Of a DNA stretch of 64,000 nucleotides, positions 60,037 to 64,000 are shown piece by piece. Numbering within the stretch: the stretch's first letter is position 1; the number at the start of each line of letters is the position of its first letter. The notes beneath the pieces were generated by a model that worked only from the letters and a program-made list of their open reading frames with translations, was not told where the DNA came from and did no database searches. Origin of the DNA: Cycas panzhihuaensis (Eukaryota; Cycadophyta); the NCBI GenBank assembly GCA_023213395.1, contig CM041465.1, positions 102,183,741-102,247,740 of the forward strand, read 5' to 3'. A program made the translations under genes and the position numbers.

Positions 60037-61380
60037 GAGTGACCAAATAAATTCAAACCCTACCTTCTACTATCATAACAAAAAAAGAGAAATTGCCAAT
60101 TCACACAACCCTACTAATGCAACTTGGTAGAGAAAAAACATGGAGGGAAAATGGTGAAAGGAGTCTAACAAATGGCAAACCAAGGTAGGAGGGATATGCC
60201 CAATCCAATGAAGAGACAAGAAATGATGGCCACCCATTGAGAAGGTCTCCAATACGGCCTCACTTGCTCTAGGGTTGATCTCTAATGTCACCACCTTAAC
60301 TCTAAAGTGTGTAAGTTATATGAAGAATGGAACAGTTATTAAGGCAAAATTTTAACAACATTTCATTATTATGAGAAGGATGGAAGATCTTATATGTTGT
60401 ACCCTCAAACTTAATGGATTTTATAAGAGAAAATGAGGTGAGGTGGTGGTGGTTTCATGTCCACAATGTGGAGAAACCACTACCCAAAACCATAGACAAG
60501 CTAAGCTGGTGAGCTTTAAATCTCAAGAAAAATATAAATAAAAAATATTGTTGGAGGTCTAAAGAGATTCTTAAGAAGACAACAAGCCGATCTAGGCTAA
60601 TGCGTTATCCCAAGCCCACCAAATAAGGCAAAAAGGAAGTTGTTGAGCCATTAGAGACACAGCCAGGCTTCATAATAGTTACACTATAGATAAATCTGTG
60701 GTATCGTAGATATATCTGCAATGCCATGAATTACTTTGCAATACCAATTTCTACACCAATAAAGGTAGTAATGTAGTAATAAACTAGGTAAAATGGGCCC
60801 AAACCCTATCCTAAGACTACTCTAAGTCCCAAAATTGAATCCCTAAGCCTAAAATAAGGAGTGACCAATGGCTATAAGGAAGAAATAGGGCCAAATGAAT
60901 AAAAACAATTTTGAAAACCAGGTTGCAAGGATGTGGAGAGGTCCCTTTTCTAATCGATAACATGATATGGGGAGCTTTAAGGCCACTAGACTAGAGTCCT
61001 AGTCATCATTAGCATAAAAATAGGACATAAGCAAACTAAATATGCAAGTAAGCACATGCATACTAATAAACCAATCTATCATATAAATTAAAATAACCTA
61101 ATAAATGTGATGGGTGACAAAGATAAAGAGGCATACTTATACTTACCTATGTCATCATGTCAACAACATTCCTAGAAGTTGAGAAACACTATGTTTCTTA
61201 GCTACCGGGAATGGATATGGACAGGTTGACTCAGGTAAGCACAAGTATACTTCTTCCTTTTTACCTTTGATTATTTCTTTGGAAAGGTTGATAGAAGCAT
61301 TGCCTCATTGCATGATTGACTATCACATTTAAGTGATCACCTTGCATCTATTACTTGATCATACTGCTTGTCATATTTTC
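60037..61380. other. Unassigned spacer
   Basis: No open frame above 75 codons and no repeat partner. The only notable local sequence is gtggtggtgg near 60445. Confidence 0.45.
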
Positions 61381-61690
61381 AGCCTATGGCAACCCGTAGG
61401 ACCTACCTTTCTGTAAGGTAGGCATCTCCATGGCACTCTACAACCCTCTGCGCCACCTCCATGTCACCTCAGGCCTCACTCAACTTGTATGACCCACTCA
61501 TACCCAGATCTTGTATCCCCTCCATAGCATTTCTACGAATCCTAGCCCTTGATGTCTCATTTGGTCTAGCTCACATGTCACCCAGACCGTCCCTAGCCAC
61601 TTGGATAGGAGGGCCGACCTCTCCTAGGCCTATCACATCTCTTTTCAGGGCTCCCAGAACCTTGGCCAATGCTATTTTAGCATCTTGGTC

Positions 61691-61738
61691 TCGCACTACT
61701 GTAAACTAAGTGGTACCGTGTAGTTTACCACAGTGCGA
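61691..61738. other. Hairpin 1 (17-bp imperfect inverted repeat)
   Basis: Arms tcgcactactgtaaact (61691-61707) and agtttaccacagtgcga (61722-61738) pair at 14 of 17 positions. The 14-base loop contains ggtacc. Confidence 0.8.
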
Positions 61739-61756
61739 CTGTTGCACTTTATTTTT

Positions 61757-61807
61757 TTATCCACCATGGCAATTCTCGCTTTTTTCGTAGAATTGCCATG
61801 TGGATAA
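61757..61807. other. Hairpin 2 (19-20-bp near-perfect inverted repeat)
   Basis: Arms ttatccaccatggcaattct (61757-61776) and agaattgccatgtggataa (61789-61807) pair fully apart from one bulged base. The loop is cgcttttttcgt. It lies 18 bp from hairpin 1. Confidence 0.88.
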
Positions 61808-64000
61808 GTGACCAACTCAGCCCTACCCACACCCTAATCACTCGATTAGGGTTAGGATGGGTATATATCCTAAAAAGTACCTCATTTCATATCTATTGGC
61901 TCTCAAACAACATGTTCAATTGCTATAATTCTACTCTCTTCTTCCTCTCCTTCACAGGTACACCTGCAACACTGTGTTTTCTGCCATTCCAACCTAGGAT
62001 CCACTTGCAGTAGCTCTGTCACATGGTAGGGAACTCTCCTCCAAGCATTTCTAAGTAAGATCTCCTCATTTCTCCTTTAGCTTTCGCCTAACAAGTGTCT
62101 TCCATAGCTCTACTTTAGGAAAAACCCTGCAAACCTTGCAGGACCTGCCCTCTTCTGCTGGTTGTAGGGGTAGGTTTGTCCTTAACTCAGCCCAGCAGGT
62201 ACTCCTTACCTTAATTTTATATTTTAGAACATATTTACTCCATTAGAGCTTGTTCAAAAGTATATTTTTCTTCCCTTTTTTATCTTTTGGTTGTAAAAAT
62301 GATTGCTCTTTCTTGCGTTTGGCTTTAAGTACCTCAATCTCCTTCCCATTCTCTACTAGTTTTTCTTCAAGAAAGCTGCAGGAGAGGGTTTACAAGGATT
62401 GGGTGAAGGGATTAAGGTAGGATCCATCCCATTTAGACCTACTCCCCAAGGGAAAACCCCTTCCCATCCTTCCTCTCTTGCGCCCATGCTTTCCTTGAGC
62501 TAACTAGGAGTGGGTGGAATCCAAGCCTGTGTTGGATATCAGCATATGTAGCCCTTGCTGTGCTAGTTCTAGGCCTGCACACTCTCCTATTAGGCCCTCT
62601 TTATGCCCCTAACATTGTCCAACACCCATTCAGACCTTTGGAAAAGCTTGTGTGGCGATTCGCTGCCCGTAGTGACTTTGCTACTTAGGCATCTCTCCTA
62701 CGTCCTGCAACATTCATTCTCATGCTTGTTCGCTGCTCATAGGCTATCACATAACCTTCATCTTGCTGTATTTTAAGGCTGCATGGAGACCCATTTGTGG
62801 AGGGTTTTGCCATCCTTAGGCTACCCTTTCCTTCTTTCTTGGTATACATGGTCTTTCTTTGAGGAGGGCATAATTGCTTTTGATAGTAGTTTTACTAATT
62901 TAAGATACAAATTTTAGTATTTACATTATATCTTTGCCTATATAGTATCTTACATCTTGGCAAACCTTTCTTGGAAGGGAAACCCCTTGTGGTTGTAGCT
63001 TTGAAGCAACGTTTGTAAAGGGAAAGAACATACGGCTCTAGGTAAGTCTTCACCCTTCTTTCCTCTTCTGTTTTATTCGCTTCTTTGTATGTTTATTAGC
63101 TTTCTTTGCTTTTCCTGCTCTATTTTGTCTTTTATATAGGGAAGGTAACAGAGCCCATATTTTCTGCTTCAACTTTGGTTACACACTAACTAAAGATGAG
63201 AGAGCGTACATTGCATGCAAGTGAGGTTCTCCGTCAACTGCTACACTTCTCGGGTACGTATCGTCTCTCTCCTTCTACCTTATTCTTTTTTATGCTCTTA
63301 TCAAGTATCTATTGCATTTGTTTAATAAGTCACACAAAGGTAAAAAGGGTAATAAACCAACTACTTACATTTGCCTTGCATATGCGTGTTACATGCTTGT
63401 TTCCATAGGAAAAGGGCATAGTAGGGACTGCACTCCTCTCTTTTTTCTACCTAGTCTGAAAACTCCCCTACTTGTATTTCTCTTAGCATGCACGCTTGAA
63501 TGCACAGAACACACTTGTTTCTTCTTTTTCCCTATTTGTCTTTTGTCATTGAAAAGAAAAGAAAAGATAGAGAGGGAGAGTAGATCTTAATAAACCTTTT
63601 TGACATTCCTTTCCTTGGTTAGATTCGCCTTATGCTAACTAGCCTGAGGGAAACCTATCCACACTTGTCTTAGGCCCTTTTGTCTATAGTCCCCAGTTTC
63701 ATGTTCCTTCGCCATATGAACCCTTCCTTTGAGGGTCTGTCCTCTTCCCTTCCAGCCATCCAAGGGTGGGAGGACCTTACCCTTTGGGACTATCCGAGGT
63801 ACCCCTGTGTGTATCTCTCATCTCAGACTTGAAAGTGAAAGCTACTCCGAGGAAGTTGGATACCATCCACGAGTCCTGAACTTACACTCTGTTGTACGAA
63901 TGCCTTGTGTGGTGTTCTCTTCTACTTTGTAGGTTTCCATCCATACCCTAGTATTGGCTATTGATCATCTCAATTCCTACTGAGCGTAGTGACCATCCCG

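Larger units (their letters stand above)
61381..64000. other. Less AT-rich block of unknown nature, cut by window edge
   Basis: Base composition rises in G+C and the plus strand becomes pyrimidine-rich. Open frames are short (up to 92 codons) and show no domain I recognise. It has two hairpins at 61691-61807 and a short frame at 63196 (MRERTLHASEVLRQLLHF) ending at a gtacgt that could be a splice donor. It could be the long LTR or leader of a younger element, or the 5' region of a gene, to the right. Confidence 0.4.

Noticed and set aside
1-64000. CRISPR arrays, rRNA or tRNA genes, bacterial operons
   Set aside because: None seen. The regularly spaced repeats are LTR tandem units and microsatellites of a plant genome.

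Overview
The window looks like intergenic DNA from a large-genome seed plant. The evidence is plant-type L1 LINEs (DUF4283-type ORF1 with a zinc knuckle, and RNase H after the reverse transcriptase), plant Ty3/gypsy and Ty1/copia elements with initiator-tRNA-type primer sites, long AT-rich decayed spacers and TA-type microsatellites. I cannot name the species. I found no intact host gene, tRNA, rRNA or CRISPR array. Nearly everything recognisable is a transposable element, usually broken by stops and frameshifts and inserted into older elements. The one host-derived coding relic is an HSP70 N-terminal pseudogene near 53 kb.

Layout. 1-2.97 kb: an L1 LINE (- strand) running off the left edge, inserted in the 3' LTR of gypsy element A. 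3.0-11.5 kb: gypsy A (-), with a second, 5'-truncated L1 (6824-9511, 18-bp target duplication) inside it. 11.5-14.2 kb: decayed spacer. 14.2-43.2 kb: one old gypsy element E (-) with LTRs of about 1.9 kb, stretched to 29 kb by two independent insertions. One is element F (16.3-23.6 kb, Athila/Tat-like, lacking reverse transcriptase but carrying an extra ORF after integrase). The other is element C (27.8-40.6 kb, +), which itself contains gypsy D (30.3-36.7 kb, +). 44.0-50.9 kb: a small element H (+) whose 5' LTR is split by a copia element G (-, 44170-49524, perfect 5-bp target duplication). 51.5-55.3 kb: two direct repeats of about 1.05 kb flanking the HSP70 pseudogene; the second copy carries an 0.8-kb TA/TG microsatellite. 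56.0-58.1 kb: a compact gag-only LTR element I with a perfect target duplication. 58.1-64 kb: purine-rich and microsatellite DNA, a tandem duplication, two adjacent hairpins, and a less AT-rich block running off the right edge that I could not identify.

The elements do not form a pathway. They record successive insertions: E before F and C, C before D, H before G, A before both LINEs. Many stops sit where the family normally has Trp, Gln or Arg, as expected from long decay of methylated cytosines. F and the two LINEs are visibly less decayed and less AT-rich than their hosts. Coordinates of decayed domains are approximate. LTR edges, primer sites, polypurine tracts and target duplications were read directly from the sequence.
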